Below, piece by piece: positions 48,101 through 57,282 of a stretch of DNA of 64,000 nucleotides. Numbering within the stretch: position 1 is the stretch's first letter; each line of letters opens with the position of its first letter. The position numbers were made by a program, and so were the translations under genes. The notes beneath the pieces were generated by a model. It was not told where the DNA came from, did not search any database, and saw only the letters and a list, made by a program, of their open reading frames with translations. This stretch comes from Nitrosomonas sp. JL21 (GTDB lineage Bacteria; Pseudomonadota; Gammaproteobacteria; Burkholderiales; Nitrosomonadaceae), in NCBI RefSeq assembly GCF_009833095.1, contig NZ_QRCB01000007.1, positions 47,183-111,182 of the forward strand. The letters run 5' to 3'.

Positions 48101-48262
48101 CGCATTTGCACCCGGAAATGTCGCTGTCACGATAACCGTGGGAGGCGTTATCTTCGGATATTGTTCGATCGGTAGTTGCAAAGCGGCAGCCAAACCGGCC
48201 AGAACGATGATGATCGATAAAACCGATGCCAGAATCGGCCGTGCAATGAAAAAATGAGCCAT
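45137..48262 (-). CDS. RND efflux pump inner-membrane transporter (HAE1 family)
   Basis: A 1041-residue AcrB-like proton-driven exporter. It has the N-terminal [54 protein letters not shown]. The helix-4 proton relay is [23 protein letters not shown] (paired Asp), and near the C-terminus are [20 protein letters not shown] (Lys relay) and [26 protein letters not shown]. Two large periplasmic loops form the porter and funnel domains. Members export drugs, solvents or metabolites. It pairs with the adaptor gene upstream; no TolC-like gene is present. The aroKB gene begins eight bases after its stop. Confidence 0.93.
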   Translation of the reverse strand: MAHFFIARPILASVLSIIIVLAGLAAALQLPIEQYPKITPPTVIVTATFPGANAETMIKTVAAPIEEKLSAIESLLYYSSSADSSGRLTITITFEIGTDIDRATFNVSNEVNSAVARLPDEVRRTGITVQKRSNDLLLVFAVTSDDPKHTQLFISNFITNNLLDDLRRAPGVGEARIFGAQDYSMRIWLRPDRMAQLGVTTSDVTNAIRAQNAQPAVGKIGQEPALADQQLVYTVTAKGRLLEPEEFERIILRSNGPSGVLYLKDVARIELGAQDYSTRTLLNGEPGLGIGIFLRTGANALDTADAIKQKMRELEHFFPEGMQYVISYDTSVFVKASILEVVKTLGEAMLLVVLVVYLFLQSWRATLIPIIAIPISLIGTFAGLWLLGYSINTLTLFAMVLSIGIVVDDAIVVLENIERLMSHEKLSPTDAAIKAMQQVSSAVVAMTMVLAAVFIPVAFLGGIAGALYQQFAVTVAVAAIISGIVALTLTPTLCAMLLSPAHQHSVFFTWFNAHFERIRRFYVRLVGTSLRHGARSAAIFVVMLGGLVYLASHIPNSLVPPEDQGYVLAAVILPDGATLARTIKTADAITREMAKESALTYQFAVNGLDFIGGGNKTNVSTLFVRMKDWSERTTTSTDVVNKLFLLGSQQPDGMAIAFNPAPIRGLGSTGGFEFYVQSRINSDVTQLAGVVGELVQTLKNEPKLATVNSFLRSSVPQYFIEIDEAKAISQGVSVSDIYATLQSTMGSFYVNDFNRSGRTYRVQLQAEAAYRMKAEDLGKVYVRSDSGVMIPLSALSTVKDIVGAEQLDRFNGLLAAKIVGSGASGVSSGEAIAVIEQIAADTLPEGYQIAWTGTAFQEKRMGSAAIFAFSLAIVMVFLILAAQFETWALPLAVIMAIPFAMVGALSAILLRDMPNDVYFQIGMVTLIGLTAKNAILLVEFASQTMKGGAGMAQAALQSAQLRFRPIVMTSMAFILGVVPLVIATGAGSAARQSMGTGVFGGMIMATTIATIFVPLFFSWLVRKRSAAPSSVQLANGRHKSE

Positions 48263-48292
48263 AGTGCAGTTTCTGCGGCAATTAAGAGTTAA

Positions 48293-49429
48293 TCATGGTA
48301 CCGGCAATAGCGTTGCCGGTGATTGGGGCTCAACTGCTTTTCTCGGTGTCAATTTGATGAGGTTATCGATCACCACGCGGTCGCCCGGGTTCAATCCGTT
48401 GAGAATAATCCAATCCGTGCCGATCCAGTTGCCTACGGTAACCGGCCGCTGTATCGCGGTATTGTTCTCATCAACGAGATAGACGAATCTTCCAAAATCG
48501 GATGTCATCACGGCAACCTGAGGTATGACATAGACATTTCTCGGTTTGCCGGCGGTGACCCGAATGCGCACGAATTGTCCCGGCAGAATCCGCTGATCGG
48601 TGTTTTCAAACGTGGCGCGCAATTGTTGCGTGCCTAATGCAGGATCGATGGCGCTGGCGGCAAAGTTGATTTTACCTTCTTGTTGATATTCCGATGCATC
48701 CGGCAGAATCAAGCTCACGCGATGCACATTCTTCTCGTTCAAATGCTCGCCCAGTTGAGCCAGCTCATTGTCCGAGAAACTGAATCGCACCCAGATTGGC
48801 GACAATTGAATCAGCGACGTCAATAAACTGGCATTTGCGGACACCAAGGTGCCTTCGGAAAACGACGAACGGCCGGTAATTCCACTCACAGGTGCTGTAA
48901 CGGTGGTATAGGAGAGATTGAGTTCCGCTTGCCGAACCCGTGCTTTGGCGGCTTGCAAGGCCGCTTCTGCAATTGCCAGGTCGGCTTTGGCTTGATCATA
49001 AGCGCTTTGGCTGACAAAGTTTTTCGCAAGCAGTTGGCGTTGGCGGTTTTCTTCGGTTTTGGCGCGCACTACCCGAGCTGTGTGTTCCTGGAACTGGGCT
49101 TTGGCTTCCGCCAACGCATGTTGAAATGGCTCGGGATCAATCAAGAACAGAGGATCTCCCGCTTTAACTGCCGCGCCCTCGACATACAGGCGTTTGAGCA
49201 GAATTCCACCCACCCGAGGCCGTATTTCGATTTCTTTGGCTCCTTCAGTTTGTGCGATGGTTTCCAGGCTTACCGGTAAACTGATGGGTTTTGCGTTCAT
49301 TATCGTAACCATAAGCGGTTGATCCGCAGGAACGCTGGGTGCGGGCGGGGCGGTGCGACCACAGGCCAGCACATGCGCGCTGACGAGTATGTAACCGAGG
49401 AATCGGATGGCTGATTGCAGAGCTGGCAT
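48293..49429 (-). CDS. RND efflux periplasmic adaptor lipoprotein
   Basis: A 378-residue membrane-fusion protein of the AcrA/MexA type. The start at 49429 gives MPALQSAIRFLGYILVSAHVLACGRT, with a lipobox (VLAC) for lipid attachment. Then come the lipoyl half (GAKEIEIRPRVGGILLKRLYVEGAAVKAGDPLFLIDP), a coiled-coil hairpin (about 100-165), LSYTTVTAPVSGITGRSSFSEGTLV and beta-barrel/membrane-proximal domains. It links the RND pump to an outer-membrane channel encoded elsewhere. It overlaps nothing and lies 30 bases before the pump gene. Confidence 0.9.
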   Translation of the reverse strand: MPALQSAIRFLGYILVSAHVLACGRTAPPAPSVPADQPLMVTIMNAKPISLPVSLETIAQTEGAKEIEIRPRVGGILLKRLYVEGAAVKAGDPLFLIDPEPFQHALAEAKAQFQEHTARVVRAKTEENRQRQLLAKNFVSQSAYDQAKADLAIAEAALQAAKARVRQAELNLSYTTVTAPVSGITGRSSFSEGTLVSANASLLTSLIQLSPIWVRFSFSDNELAQLGEHLNEKNVHRVSLILPDASEYQQEGKINFAASAIDPALGTQQLRATFENTDQRILPGQFVRIRVTAGKPRNVYVIPQVAVMTSDFGRFVYLVDENNTAIQRPVTVGNWIGTDWIILNGLNPGDRVVIDNLIKLTPRKAVEPQSPATLLPVP

Positions 49430-49778
49430 AGTTCTTGGCGGAAATGTGAGATCACTCATACAGGTTGTTCAAGAAGTTTCATAACATGCTCATTATGTTG
49501 ATCATGAAAATCTCATTCGCTCATGGAAAAACCACAAAATGGAAATAGGGTTCGGTATAATAAGCCGGATACTATTGTTGTAAGCATGTGGAGAAAATTA
49601 TTTTTCATCATTTTACCGACCTGCAGAGATACCGATGACTGTATTTTTGTATCTATAGATTTTTCCTATGAGATGATGTTGTTATTGAAGAGAGATGTAG
49701 AACGCAACAAAAACTCGCTGATCTAATCAAAATCATATTTTGAGTTATTTTTTAGATAAATTTTAAAGGTGCGTTAAT
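49430..49778. other. AT-rich intergenic region before multicopper oxidase gene
   Basis: About 350 bases between divergent genes. TATAAT occurs at 49556-49561 on the plus strand and could serve the oxidase operon with a leader of about 210 bases; the matching -35 is weak. The last 60 bases are very AT-rich. The ribosome site for the oxidase is modest (AAAGGTG). Confidence 0.4.
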
Positions 49779-51488
49779 ATGCCTAACCATATTGTTATTG
49801 CCCTGTTGACCGTATACACAATGCTGTTCGCTGTGTCTGCGCAGGCAGCGTCGAAGTTGCCTGAGACAATTAAAGTCGATCGGGCCGCGTTGACTTCCGA
49901 ACCGATGTGCGATCCGAAGATTTCACCTGCATGGCGCGAAGCTCAGGAAATCGAAGGGGTCAAAATTGAAGCCTCCCCTGGGTGCAGTCCGGATAATCCT
50001 GCCTGGATTGCGGCTGCAGTCAAAGGTACTAATCATATCTCGATGGACACGCTGATGAAGACCGGTCTTTCTCCCGATGCCATCATCAAGACGGATGATT
50101 TGGATGGCGATGGAGATCCTGATCGTATCATTATCAAGCTTGAAATCATGGAGCTCAACGGCAAATCCCCGGATTTCCCGGGCATTATTCCCACATTTGA
50201 CATTGCACCCGGCATTCAGCCGGGCGCTTGGGTTTTCGCTCCAAAAACCAGTGGCATGTCGACGGAGAACTTCGAGAGCGTCAGAGCCAATCCATTGTTG
50301 CGCCTGCCTTCTCCGGTCATCCGCGTTGAAGTGGGTGATATCGTTCAAATCGTACTGGAAAATACCCATTATTTTCCCCACAGCATCCATTTGCATGGCG
50401 TAGATCATCCATTTTCGCATGGCGAACACGGCGGCCAGGATGGTGTGCCGCAAACCAGCGAGGTTGAACTGATGCCCGGCGGCCGACGAGTCTATCAGTT
50501 CCAGCCGCGCCAGCCCGGCACGATGTTTTACCATTGCCATGTTCAGACGCACACCCATTTGACCATGGGTCTGGCCGGCATGATCGTGATTGAAGAAAAC
50601 AAACCCAATAACTGGCTGCAAACCCTCAATATCGGCGCCGGTCATGTGCGGCATCCATCGGTGGCAGTGCGTGAGCAATTCACTCAGGAATATGATTTGC
50701 ATTACCACGCCATGGATAAAGAGCTCAGCGATATGGTTCAAAAATACAATGATCCACGCCTGATTGCCCGTGATATGAATCAACGCTATGACATAACCGA
50801 TGCTACCGAGGATTACTACACTTTGAACGGCTTGTCGTTTCCGTACACATTGAGAGAATCCCTGATCGTGGTTGAGCCGGATCAGAAAATAAAGCTGCGC
50901 ATGTTGAACAGTGGCGGAGAAATGATCGCCGTTCATACCCATGGCCATCATGCCACGATCACTCATTACGATGGCGTCGAACATAACCCGATGGCGCAAA
51001 TCATGCGTGATGTCTTTGACATGGCTCCAGCGCAGCGACTGGATCTGAAACTGGAAACCATCAATGACGGAAAGCATAGTTATGGCGAAGGTGATTGGTT
51101 GATTCATGATCATCGCGAGAAGGGAATTACCACGAACGGTATGGCAGAAGGCGGCAGCATGAGCTCGATCGTCTATAAGTCGTATCTGGGCGAGCATGGC
51201 ATGCCGAAGGTCAGCCACTTCGGTATTGATCTGAGTGAATTTTTCACCAAGGAATATTACGAAAGAAGATATCCCATTTGGCAGGATCTGGATGAATGGG
51301 CAAGTCTTGGTTCACCTGCCGGGCAAATGGGATTGGACCCGGCAACGCAAACTTCGCTACTGAATGCGCTGTATGGGTTGTTGATAGGGTTGGTGATCTA
51401 TTTTATTTTCGCCAAGCGGGAAGGTATTAAGCAAAGCATCACCGCAACCGTCTCACGTCTGAAAAGCCCAAAAGGGAGCAATGAATAA
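49779..51488 (+). CDS. Membrane-anchored multicopper oxidase
   Basis: A 569-residue multicopper oxidase. A signal peptide (to VSAQA) is followed by cupredoxin domains with the four copper motifs: HSIHLHGVDHPF, MFYHCHVQTHTHLTMGL, MIAVHTHGHHATITHYDG and DWLIHDHREKGITT. A C-terminal helix (LLNALYGLLIGLVIYFIFA) and a basic tail anchor it in the membrane. The motif order is rearranged compared with laccases: the Cys-containing HCH comes in the N-terminal domain, as in two-domain or NirK-cluster-type blue copper oxidases. The substrate is unknown; copper or nitrogen-oxide chemistry is plausible. Its stop (TAATGG) overlaps the start of the cupredoxin gene. Confidence 0.84.
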   Translation: MPNHIVIALLTVYTMLFAVSAQAASKLPETIKVDRAALTSEPMCDPKISPAWREAQEIEGVKIEASPGCSPDNPAWIAAAVKGTNHISMDTLMKTGLSPDAIIKTDDLDGDGDPDRIIIKLEIMELNGKSPDFPGIIPTFDIAPGIQPGAWVFAPKTSGMSTENFESVRANPLLRLPSPVIRVEVGDIVQIVLENTHYFPHSIHLHGVDHPFSHGEHGGQDGVPQTSEVELMPGGRRVYQFQPRQPGTMFYHCHVQTHTHLTMGLAGMIVIEENKPNNWLQTLNIGAGHVRHPSVAVREQFTQEYDLHYHAMDKELSDMVQKYNDPRLIARDMNQRYDITDATEDYYTLNGLSFPYTLRESLIVVEPDQKIKLRMLNSGGEMIAVHTHGHHATITHYDGVEHNPMAQIMRDVFDMAPAQRLDLKLETINDGKHSYGEGDWLIHDHREKGITTNGMAEGGSMSSIVYKSYLGEHGMPKVSHFGIDLSEFFTKEYYERRYPIWQDLDEWASLGSPAGQMGLDPATQTSLLNALYGLLIGLVIYFIFAKREGIKQSITATVSRLKSPKGSNE

Positions 51489-52480
51489 TGGCTAAGACTA
51501 CACTCACTTTCCTGCTTGCCGGTATGCTAGTTGTTAACGGCCATGCAATGGCACAGGAACAGGACAAGCAAAAAGATGCCCACGATCATCATGATCACAG
51601 CGGTCATGCCGCGACTCAGAATGAGCACGATCACAGCGGCCATGACATGGATAAGCATGACCATAGCGGTCATAGCATGAGCCAGCAGAGTGGTTCGGCC
51701 GTGGATCATGCGGCTGAGCATGGGGCCGCCGCCGATCACGGCCATGATCATAGTATCGATCACAGTCAACATGATACGCAGGCGACTGAACATGGCGACC
51801 TTCATCATCATCATCATATGGATCATGACCACATCATGGACCATGAAGGTACCATGATCATGGGACAGAATTTGGATAAACTGCCCAGTAGCTGTAAAAG
51901 TATTTCCGAGGAGGTCGAAATTACCGTGCGCGCCGGCAGGAAATATGCTGCCAAGTTCCCAGGCACAGCTTTCGCATTTGATCAGCAGCAATGGCATGTC
52001 AAACCGTGCGCGAAAGTAACCTGGCACTTTATCAATGAAGACGATATTCGTCATCAGTTCATGATGCATGGCTTACCCAAGTACTTATATAAATATGGCA
52101 TGTTTCATCTCGAAGTAACCGGACCCAAAACGGTCTCGGGCACGATCATCGTCCCTGGATCCGATGATACCTTTCTGGTGCATTGCGATATTTCCCATCA
52201 CATGGAAAAAGGCATGAAAGCGCAACTGGTGGTGGGCAAGGGGGGCGACGACATTCCCAGTATTCCAGGGGTAACATCGTATAACATCAACGATACCTAT
52301 CAGGCTGAGAATCTGCCCAAAGCATCGGACAAAGCAGAACCGAATGCAGTAATGCGGCAAATTACTACTTTTACCAACAATAATTTCCGCAATTATGGAA
52401 TGATGGCAATCGGCGTATTGATTGGACTAATATGTATTCCCATCCTGAGGGCCATCGCTTTCGGAAGGAAAGGTAACTGA
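51488..52480 (+). CDS. His-rich membrane-anchored cupredoxin
   Basis: A 330-residue protein. A signal peptide (to HAMA) is followed by about 95 residues extremely rich in His and Asp with repeated DHSGH units and a HHHHH run, likely a metal sponge. A cupredoxin domain follows (about 140-260) with type 1 copper ligands: His in IRHQFMMH, then Cys, His and Met in VHCDISHHMEKGMKAQLV. A C-terminal helix (YGMMAIGVLIGLICIPILRAIAF) anchors it. It overlaps the oxidase gene by one base, and both have matching C-terminal anchors. It is likely the electron donor or copper supplier of the oxidase. Confidence 0.82.
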   Translation: MAKTTLTFLLAGMLVVNGHAMAQEQDKQKDAHDHHDHSGHAATQNEHDHSGHDMDKHDHSGHSMSQQSGSAVDHAAEHGAAADHGHDHSIDHSQHDTQATEHGDLHHHHHMDHDHIMDHEGTMIMGQNLDKLPSSCKSISEEVEITVRAGRKYAAKFPGTAFAFDQQQWHVKPCAKVTWHFINEDDIRHQFMMHGLPKYLYKYGMFHLEVTGPKTVSGTIIVPGSDDTFLVHCDISHHMEKGMKAQLVVGKGGDDIPSIPGVTSYNINDTYQAENLPKASDKAEPNAVMRQITTFTNNNFRNYGMMAIGVLIGLICIPILRAIAFGRKGN

Positions 52481-52566
52481 GGAAATTTTTGAACCTGGCT
52501 TCTGGGGAAACTGCCGAATGCAGGAGTTTGACAGAAGTTTTCTAGCGTTTTGAAGGTGTGTATATC

Positions 52567-52612
52567 AACCAATCAGAAGACTCCGGTGCGGATGCTTCTG
52601 ATTGGTTTTTTA
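52567..52612 (+). terminator. Intrinsic terminator of oxidase-cupredoxin operon
   Basis: AACCAATCAGAAG (52567-52579) pairs with its exact complement (52595-52607), a 13-bp stem with a 15-base loop, followed by TTTTATT. It lies about 90 bases after the cupredoxin stop and just before the converging DUF3467-like gene, and may serve both. Confidence 0.88.
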
Positions 52613-52618
52613 TTAGGA

Positions 52619-53086
52619 CTATTTTTTCGACCAGGGAAACCGGAATCCACCTGAAGAATTTGGTGCTTCTGCTGCTTTCTCTGGCGGGGCGTTGTTCGAC
52701 GGCTGCTCCTGTGGTGATTGGGTCGGGTTCTTTTGATCAATATTTGCTGGTGTATTTATTGGAAGGTTCAGCAATTGCCCGAGTTGTTGAGCGAGTTGCT
52801 GGATGGCATTTGAATTCAGCGCCACCCTGCAGGACATATTCGCAGCAATCTGAGCAGGCGGATTTTGGCCGGATTTGATGTTATGTTGTAACGCCCGAAT
52901 TGCTTGCGAATCGATGAAGCCAAAATTGACAATCACGACACCCTGACCCGGGCTCAGCGATGTGAAGTTTGCATATATCGGCTGCCCGGTTTGTTCGCTC
53001 TGCTGCAGCGAAATCTTGATGTGCGATATAGGGGATGAAGGCGAACTGGTGATCGTTTGAGCAGAAACGTTGTTGTCATGTGTCAT
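52619..53086 (-). CDS. DUF3467-like protein with Pro/Gln-rich tail
   Basis: A 155-residue soluble protein. The core (about 20-115) reads IKISLQQSEQTGQPIYANFTSLSPGQGVVIVNFGFIDSQAIRAL ... NMSCRVALNSNAIQQLAQQLGQLL. This matches the DUF3467 pattern: YxN strand, VxxDFG-like strand, arginine strand, then a helix. A low-complexity tail rich in Gln, Pro and Asn ends in GFRFPWSKK. It is a paralog of the next gene upstream, with roughly 35-40 percent similarity by eye. The family has no established function. Confidence 0.7.
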   Translation of the reverse strand: MTHDNNVSAQTITSSPSSPISHIKISLQQSEQTGQPIYANFTSLSPGQGVVIVNFGFIDSQAIRALQHNIKSGQNPPAQIAANMSCRVALNSNAIQQLAQQLGQLLNLPINTPANIDQKNPTQSPQEQPSNNAPPEKAAEAPNSSGGFRFPWSKK

Positions 53087-53156
53087 TTGCTATCCGTCTG
53101 TCAGTGATGATGAATTCAGGAGAACTTGGCGAGGTTGTATTGCATCTTGCTGCGTG

Positions 53157-53489
53157 TCAGCCTTTTTTTTGCATCAATTGATTCAACTGCTGATATAGAT
53201 GAGTAGCTGCCTCGATACTGATCGCCATTCTGCATGACATCCGCGCATTGATGGTTTCCGGCACTTTTTCGCCGGTTCTGGCGAGCTGATTGACCGCATT
53301 GATCGTCTGCGGATCGAGAAAACCAAAATCAATGATGACTACGCCCTGTTCGCCTTGCACATGTGTCAAATTCGAATACATGAGTTGATGAGTATGTTCG
53401 GTGGGTTGCATCTTGATATTGATTCGCTTGGTCGATGATTCGGAAAGGTCAGGAGCATTCTTCGCCTGCGCATCAGTAGGGGATATCAT
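53157..53489 (-). CDS. DUF3467-like protein, paralog
   Basis: A 110-residue protein aligning along its length with the core of its downstream neighbour: INIKMQPTEHTHQLMYSNLTHVQGEQGVVIIDFGFLDPQTINAVNQLARTGEKVPETINARMSCRMAISIEAATHLYQQLNQLM. It lacks the Pro/Gln-rich tail. The pair is a tandem duplication transcribed behind a LuxR-type regulator gene, so the three may be functionally linked. Confidence 0.7.
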   Translation of the reverse strand: MISPTDAQAKNAPDLSESSTKRINIKMQPTEHTHQLMYSNLTHVQGEQGVVIIDFGFLDPQTINAVNQLARTGEKVPETINARMSCRMAISIEAATHLYQQLNQLMQKKG

Positions 53490-53558
53490 TGATCAATTTC
53501 TCCAGATAGCGTTAAAAAAACGAGCACGTGTTGAGTGATCCCGTGATGGGATGGGTTT

Positions 53559-54236
53559 CTACTTCAATTTGTGCTTGTGCACATAACTCCACAATTCCAG
53601 TCTGCTGTTGACTTCAAGTTTCTCATAGATTGCCGTCAAGTGATTGCGCAACGTGCTTTCGCTGATGTGTAATTTGGACGCGACCACTTTGGCCGGTATA
53701 CCGACATTTTCTATCATCGTAAAAAAAACCTTTTTTTCCTTGGGAGTTAACTTATCGACGCCATATTTTGCTTGAATGTCTCCAGATTTGAATTTTTGTT
53801 GCGACAATTGATTGATCAATCGCTCAATGGTGCCCTGGTTTAACCAAACTTGGCCTTCGTGAATTTTTTCGATGGCTTTCAGAATGGTCTCCAATCCTGC
53901 TTCTTTTTCGATGATACCCTTGGCACCCGCCAATATCGCTTTATCGTAGATCTCAGTGTCATCGGACCACTTGAAGAAAAGCACCTTGGCCGTAGTGGAA
54001 GAAATCAAATGCAGTACCGCTGTCATTTCTTCTCCAGAATCATGATTGAGATCCAGCACGATGACATCCGCTGACAAATGCTTGACATCGGATAGCGCAT
54101 CAGTGCAGCTCGTGCTGTTGCCAATGACCTCCATTTTTGGTTTTTGCTGGTTGATCAACGTTTCCAAACCAAATTGCACGATGCAGCTGGGCCCTATCAG
54201 TAAAATTTGAATTGTTTTTGTTATTGAGCTGCTCAT
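53559..54236 (-). CDS. LuxR-type response regulator with degenerate receiver
   Basis: A 225-residue NarL/FixJ-like protein. The receiver (about 1-125) starts IQILLIGPSCIVQFGLETLI, where typical regulators have DD after the first strand; here the acidic pair is GP. The phosphoacceptor-like Asp is retained (VIVLDLNHD) but the Thr/Ser position reads VLFFKWSD. The HTH domain is intact: LTPKEKKVFFTMIENVGIPAKVVASKLHISESTLRNHLTAIYEKLEVNSRLELWSYV. It probably binds DNA without ordinary phosphorylation. It heads a possible operon with two DUF3467-like genes. Confidence 0.85.
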   Translation of the reverse strand: MSSSITKTIQILLIGPSCIVQFGLETLINQQKPKMEVIGNSTSCTDALSDVKHLSADVIVLDLNHDSGEEMTAVLHLISSTTAKVLFFKWSDDTEIYDKAILAGAKGIIEKEAGLETILKAIEKIHEGQVWLNQGTIERLINQLSQQKFKSGDIQAKYGVDKLTPKEKKVFFTMIENVGIPAKVVASKLHISESTLRNHLTAIYEKLEVNSRLELWSYVHKHKLK

Positions 54237-54444
54237 TAAGCTTTTAAATAAACAGGGACAATGTAATGTCGGGTGTACCCTGTAAATGTAACCCTCCCGG
54301 TCTTTAAAGTGTCAAGGAATTCAGAAACTACATTGCTGAATTGTCTCTAAGTGCTTAATTAATGTAATACAACTGAATCGGGTCTGTCTAGATCAATCGA
54401 ATAGATATTGCGAACGTATATTCAAAACAATCGGGCGATGCTTC

Positions 54445-54735
54445 TTAAGTCTGATATTGGCGCAATTTGATTTTTGCACGTTGCCTGCGGGCATCTTTGG
54501 GCTCAATGATCAATGGCCGGTAAATTTCAATCCGATCGTTGGGCTGCAAGGGTGTATCAGGGTGTGCAAATTTTCCAAAGATACCCACTTTACGTTTTGT
54601 TAAATCGATGTCAGGAAACTGATCGAGAAGATTAGAAATGAGGATGGCTTCGTGTACCGTACAGCCTTCCTGCACGGTAATCTTTTTTAGTATCTGCAGA
54701 TCAGGCAGCGCGTAGGCGATTTCAACGGTGAACAT
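54445..54735 (-). CDS. rnfH: RnfH-family ubiquitin-like protein
   Basis: A 96-residue protein of the RnfH (UPF0125) family with a beta-grasp fold: VEIAYALPDLQILKKITVQEGCTVHEAI, then RKVGIFGKFAHPDTPLQPNDRIEIYRPLIIEPKDARRQRAK. The name comes from a linked nitrogen-fixation cluster in Rhodobacter; its general role is unknown. The start overlaps the ratA stop by one base, the conserved ratA-rnfH arrangement next to smpB. Confidence 0.92.
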   Translation of the reverse strand: MFTVEIAYALPDLQILKKITVQEGCTVHEAILISNLLDQFPDIDLTKRKVGIFGKFAHPDTPLQPNDRIEIYRPLIIEPKDARRQRAKIKLRQYQT

Positions 54736-55181
54736 TACTGGTCATGCGGTGGGCCATAGATCACTTCGGCGCGTTCGATAAAAGACTCAACGAAACTATT
54801 TGCAATCATGTGAAACACCGGCCCCACCAATTTCTCGAGGATTTTATGAGAAAATGTGTAGTGAAGCCTGAATTTGATCTTGCACGCATGCTCGGACAGC
54901 GCGATGAATTGCCAATACCCATCCAGATGTTCAAATGGACCATTCAGGAGGCTCATTTCGATCAGATCGGGAGAAAAGCGCTTATTGATGGTGGTGAAAC
55001 TGTGCTGGATATGGTGATAATCGATTTTGACGGTTGCATGCGTCGTTATTTCATCTTGTGGATCCACCGACGTGCCACCGCACCAAGGCAGGAATTTTGG
55101 ATATTCCTCAACATTATCCACCAATGCAAACATTTGCTCTGCTGAGTATTCAACCAAGACTGATTTTTCTATTTCTGCCAT
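54735..55181 (-). CDS. ratA: RatA/Coq10-type START-domain protein
   Basis: A 148-residue SRPBCC (START-like) protein: VEYSAEQMFALVDNVEEYPKFLPWCGG at the N-terminus, INKRFSPDLIEMSLLNGPFEHLDGYWQF in the middle and GPVFHMIANSFVESFIERAEVIYG at the end. In E. coli RatA was reported to block 70S assembly, while Coq10 homologs bind ubiquinone; the latter is the likelier basal role. Divergent from smpB with a 90-base gap, a layout seen widely in proteobacteria. Confidence 0.92.
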   Translation of the reverse strand: MAEIEKSVLVEYSAEQMFALVDNVEEYPKFLPWCGGTSVDPQDEITTHATVKIDYHHIQHSFTTINKRFSPDLIEMSLLNGPFEHLDGYWQFIALSEHACKIKFRLHYTFSHKILEKLVGPVFHMIANSFVESFIERAEVIYGPPHDQ

Positions 55182-55271
55182 AAATGTAAATTACCTCGTA
55201 CTCATGAGGCAAAACTGAAAAACTGATAAAATGCCCTCACGTTTAGTCAATCCCGCCGCTTTCGTTCCTCT

Positions 55272-55715
55272 ATGAGTATAGTACAAAATAAAAAAGCCTT
55301 TCACGATTATTTCATCGAGGAAAAATATGAGGCAGGCGTCGTACTGGAAGGGTGGGAAGTCAAGGCGATTCGGGAAGGGCGGGTTCAGCTCAAAGAAGCG
55401 TATGTGATCATCCGCAACGGCGAATTATTCTTGATCGGATCGCATATCAGTCCGCTTAAAACAGCATCGACGCATATCCATCCTGATCCAGTCCGAACGC
55501 GCAAGCTCATGTTGCATGCCGAGCAAATCACACGGCTCATCGGTAAGGTTGAGCGAGCCGGCTATACGCTGATGCCATTGGATATGCACTATAAGTCGGG
55601 CAGGATCAAGTTGGAGATCGGCCTGGCCAAAGGCAAGAAACAGCATGACAAGCGGGAATCCGAGAAAACGAAAGAATGGGAACGCACCAAGCAGCGGCTG
55701 CTGCGTTCAAAATGA
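55272..55715 (+). CDS. smpB: SsrA-binding protein SmpB
   Basis: A 147-residue tmRNA-binding protein for ribosome rescue. It has [40 protein letters not shown] and [44 protein letters not shown]. The basic C-terminal tail ends [27 protein letters not shown], which enters the decoding centre. No strong ribosome site precedes the ATG. The tmRNA gene itself is not in the window. Confidence 0.95.
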   Translation: MSIVQNKKAFHDYFIEEKYEAGVVLEGWEVKAIREGRVQLKEAYVIIRNGELFLIGSHISPLKTASTHIHPDPVRTRKLMLHAEQITRLIGKVERAGYTLMPLDMHYKSGRIKLEIGLAKGKKQHDKRESEKTKEWERTKQRLLRSK

Positions 55716-55761
55716 TGTCATCTTCATGACGATCCATTGTATTTAATATTATTCACAGTAA

Positions 55762-56781
55762 ATGATTATGCAAAAACCTATTGCTATCTGGTTATTAATT
55801 TGTTGTGCCATGGTATTTGCCATGGTCGTGGTGGGGGGTGTTACACGGCTGACTGATTCCGGGCTGTCGATTGTCGAGTGGCAACCGATCGTCGGCACGA
55901 TGCCTCCGATTACCCAAGCAGATTGGGATGTTCTGCTCGAAAAATACCGTGCCACACCGCAGTATCAGCAAGTCAATAAGGGCATGAGCGTCGATGAATT
56001 CAAATCGATTTTTTGGTGGGAGTATATTCACCGCGTTCTAGGACGCTTGATTGGATTGGCGTTTTTTGTACCGTTCGTTTATTTTCTGTGGAAAAAACAA
56101 ATCAATCGACCCTTGGGATTGAAATTGACAGGTATCTTCATCCTGGGCGGATTGCAGGGATTCATGGGCTGGTATATGGTCATGAGCGGATTGATCAATG
56201 ACCCTCATGTGAGCCAGTACCGTCTTACTGCGCACTTGGGCTTGGCATTCGTTATTTTTGCTACGATGTTCTGGGTGGCTCTGGATCTGCTATCACCGGA
56301 GCGCGAAAAATCCCATGACACTGAAGCGACAATAAAATTGCGTCGATTTTCGTTCAGCCTTTCGACACTCATTTTTATCATGGTTTTGTCAGGCGGTTTC
56401 GTTGCCGGCATACGTGCCGGCCTGGCTTATAATACCTTCCCGCTGATGAACGGATATCTCATTCCACCTGATTTATTTGGGTTGGATCCGTGGTATCGCA
56501 ATTTTTTCGATAACATCACGACCGTGCAGTTTGATCATCGTTTGATTGCCTGGACATTGGCATTTCTGGTGCCCCTGTTCTGGTTCAAATCCCGTCAGGC
56601 AGAATTGTCGGGTACGACCCGTTTTGCTTGTCATTTGTTTTTACTGATGCTGGTCATCCAGATCAGTCTGGGAATCGCGACATTGCTACATGTGGTTCCG
56701 GTACCATTGGCCGCTTCTCATCAGGGCGGGGCCGTATTGCTGTTTGCGGCTTCGTTATGGGTGAGTCATCGATTGCGTTGA
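55762..56781 (+). CDS. ctaA: Heme A synthase (COX15/CtaA)
   Basis: A 339-residue membrane enzyme that oxidises heme O to heme A for cytochrome aa3. Eight helices carry the four heme-ligand histidines: [45 protein letters not shown] and [15 protein letters not shown]. The N-terminal [27 protein letters not shown] is the COX15 type-2 signature. Two ATGs (55762, 55768) open the frame. No heme O synthase gene is adjacent. Confidence 0.93.
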   Translation: MIMQKPIAIWLLICCAMVFAMVVVGGVTRLTDSGLSIVEWQPIVGTMPPITQADWDVLLEKYRATPQYQQVNKGMSVDEFKSIFWWEYIHRVLGRLIGLAFFVPFVYFLWKKQINRPLGLKLTGIFILGGLQGFMGWYMVMSGLINDPHVSQYRLTAHLGLAFVIFATMFWVALDLLSPEREKSHDTEATIKLRRFSFSLSTLIFIMVLSGGFVAGIRAGLAYNTFPLMNGYLIPPDLFGLDPWYRNFFDNITTVQFDHRLIAWTLAFLVPLFWFKSRQAELSGTTRFACHLFLLMLVIQISLGIATLLHVVPVPLAASHQGGAVLLFAASLWVSHRLR

Positions 56782-57282
56782 ATCTTCTGGCATTGCGTCT
56801 GCGCGAGAAATTGATCAATAATAATGCTTGAGAAACGCTGATCGATTGACAGCGCGAGCGATTTGTTTCGTTGCGTGGCCCTCGCTTTCTCAATTATCTT
56901 ATTGATAGGTTTCGGTTGCTCCGTTTCTCGCCTGCCACTCATTCTCGTGTGCCGATCAATCAGCATTTACCCAGAGAATCTTCGAAAAATGCTGCGCCGC
57001 CCGATCATGCAATGTGGAAGCCGGTTCAATATGTTTTTGCATCGCATCAATGATTTTTTAGTCTTCTTAAGCTCTTCCTGACTGCACTCTTTTCTTTTCA
57101 AATTCCCCTAAATTTATAGTCGTGATTGCCGTTTTTCCTACATTCAGAATTATCGCTATGGTAATAAGGGATGTTCTTCTGCAGTAAATCTGAACTTACT
57201 GCATGTGTCCTGCAGCCACGTGGCTAAGAATGAATGGGCTTTTTTCTGTAAGACTTTTTTGCAACAGAGCGGAGCAACGTAT
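56782..57282. other. Long gap upstream of chemoreceptor
   Basis: About 500 bases without a recognisable gene, apart from the promoter candidate near its right end. Short frames in it have no ribosome site or family resemblance. Confidence 0.45.
57109..57135 (+). promoter_or_regulatory. Sigma-28 (FliA)-like promoter
   Basis: TAAATTTA (57109-57116), an 11-base spacer, then GCCGTTTT (57128-57135). The sigma-28 consensus is TAAAGTTT, N11, GCCGATAA; the match is 6 of 8 and 5 of 8 with the exact spacer. It lies about 150 bases before the chemoreceptor start, where such a flagellar-class promoter is expected. Confidence 0.55.

Noticed and set aside
49923..51218. Minus-strand 431-codon open frame opposite the multicopper oxidase
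   Set aside because: It is the antisense of a gene with clear copper motifs; its His/Met-rich composition simply mirrors the coding strand.
51560..51830. Possible tandem DNA repeat in the His-rich segment
   Set aside because: The repeat is at protein level (DHSGH units) with irregular spacing; not a separate mobile or CRISPR-like repeat.
51527..52069. Minus-strand 180-codon frame opposite the His-rich cupredoxin
   Set aside because: A shadow of the repeated His/Asp codons; no start signal or family match.
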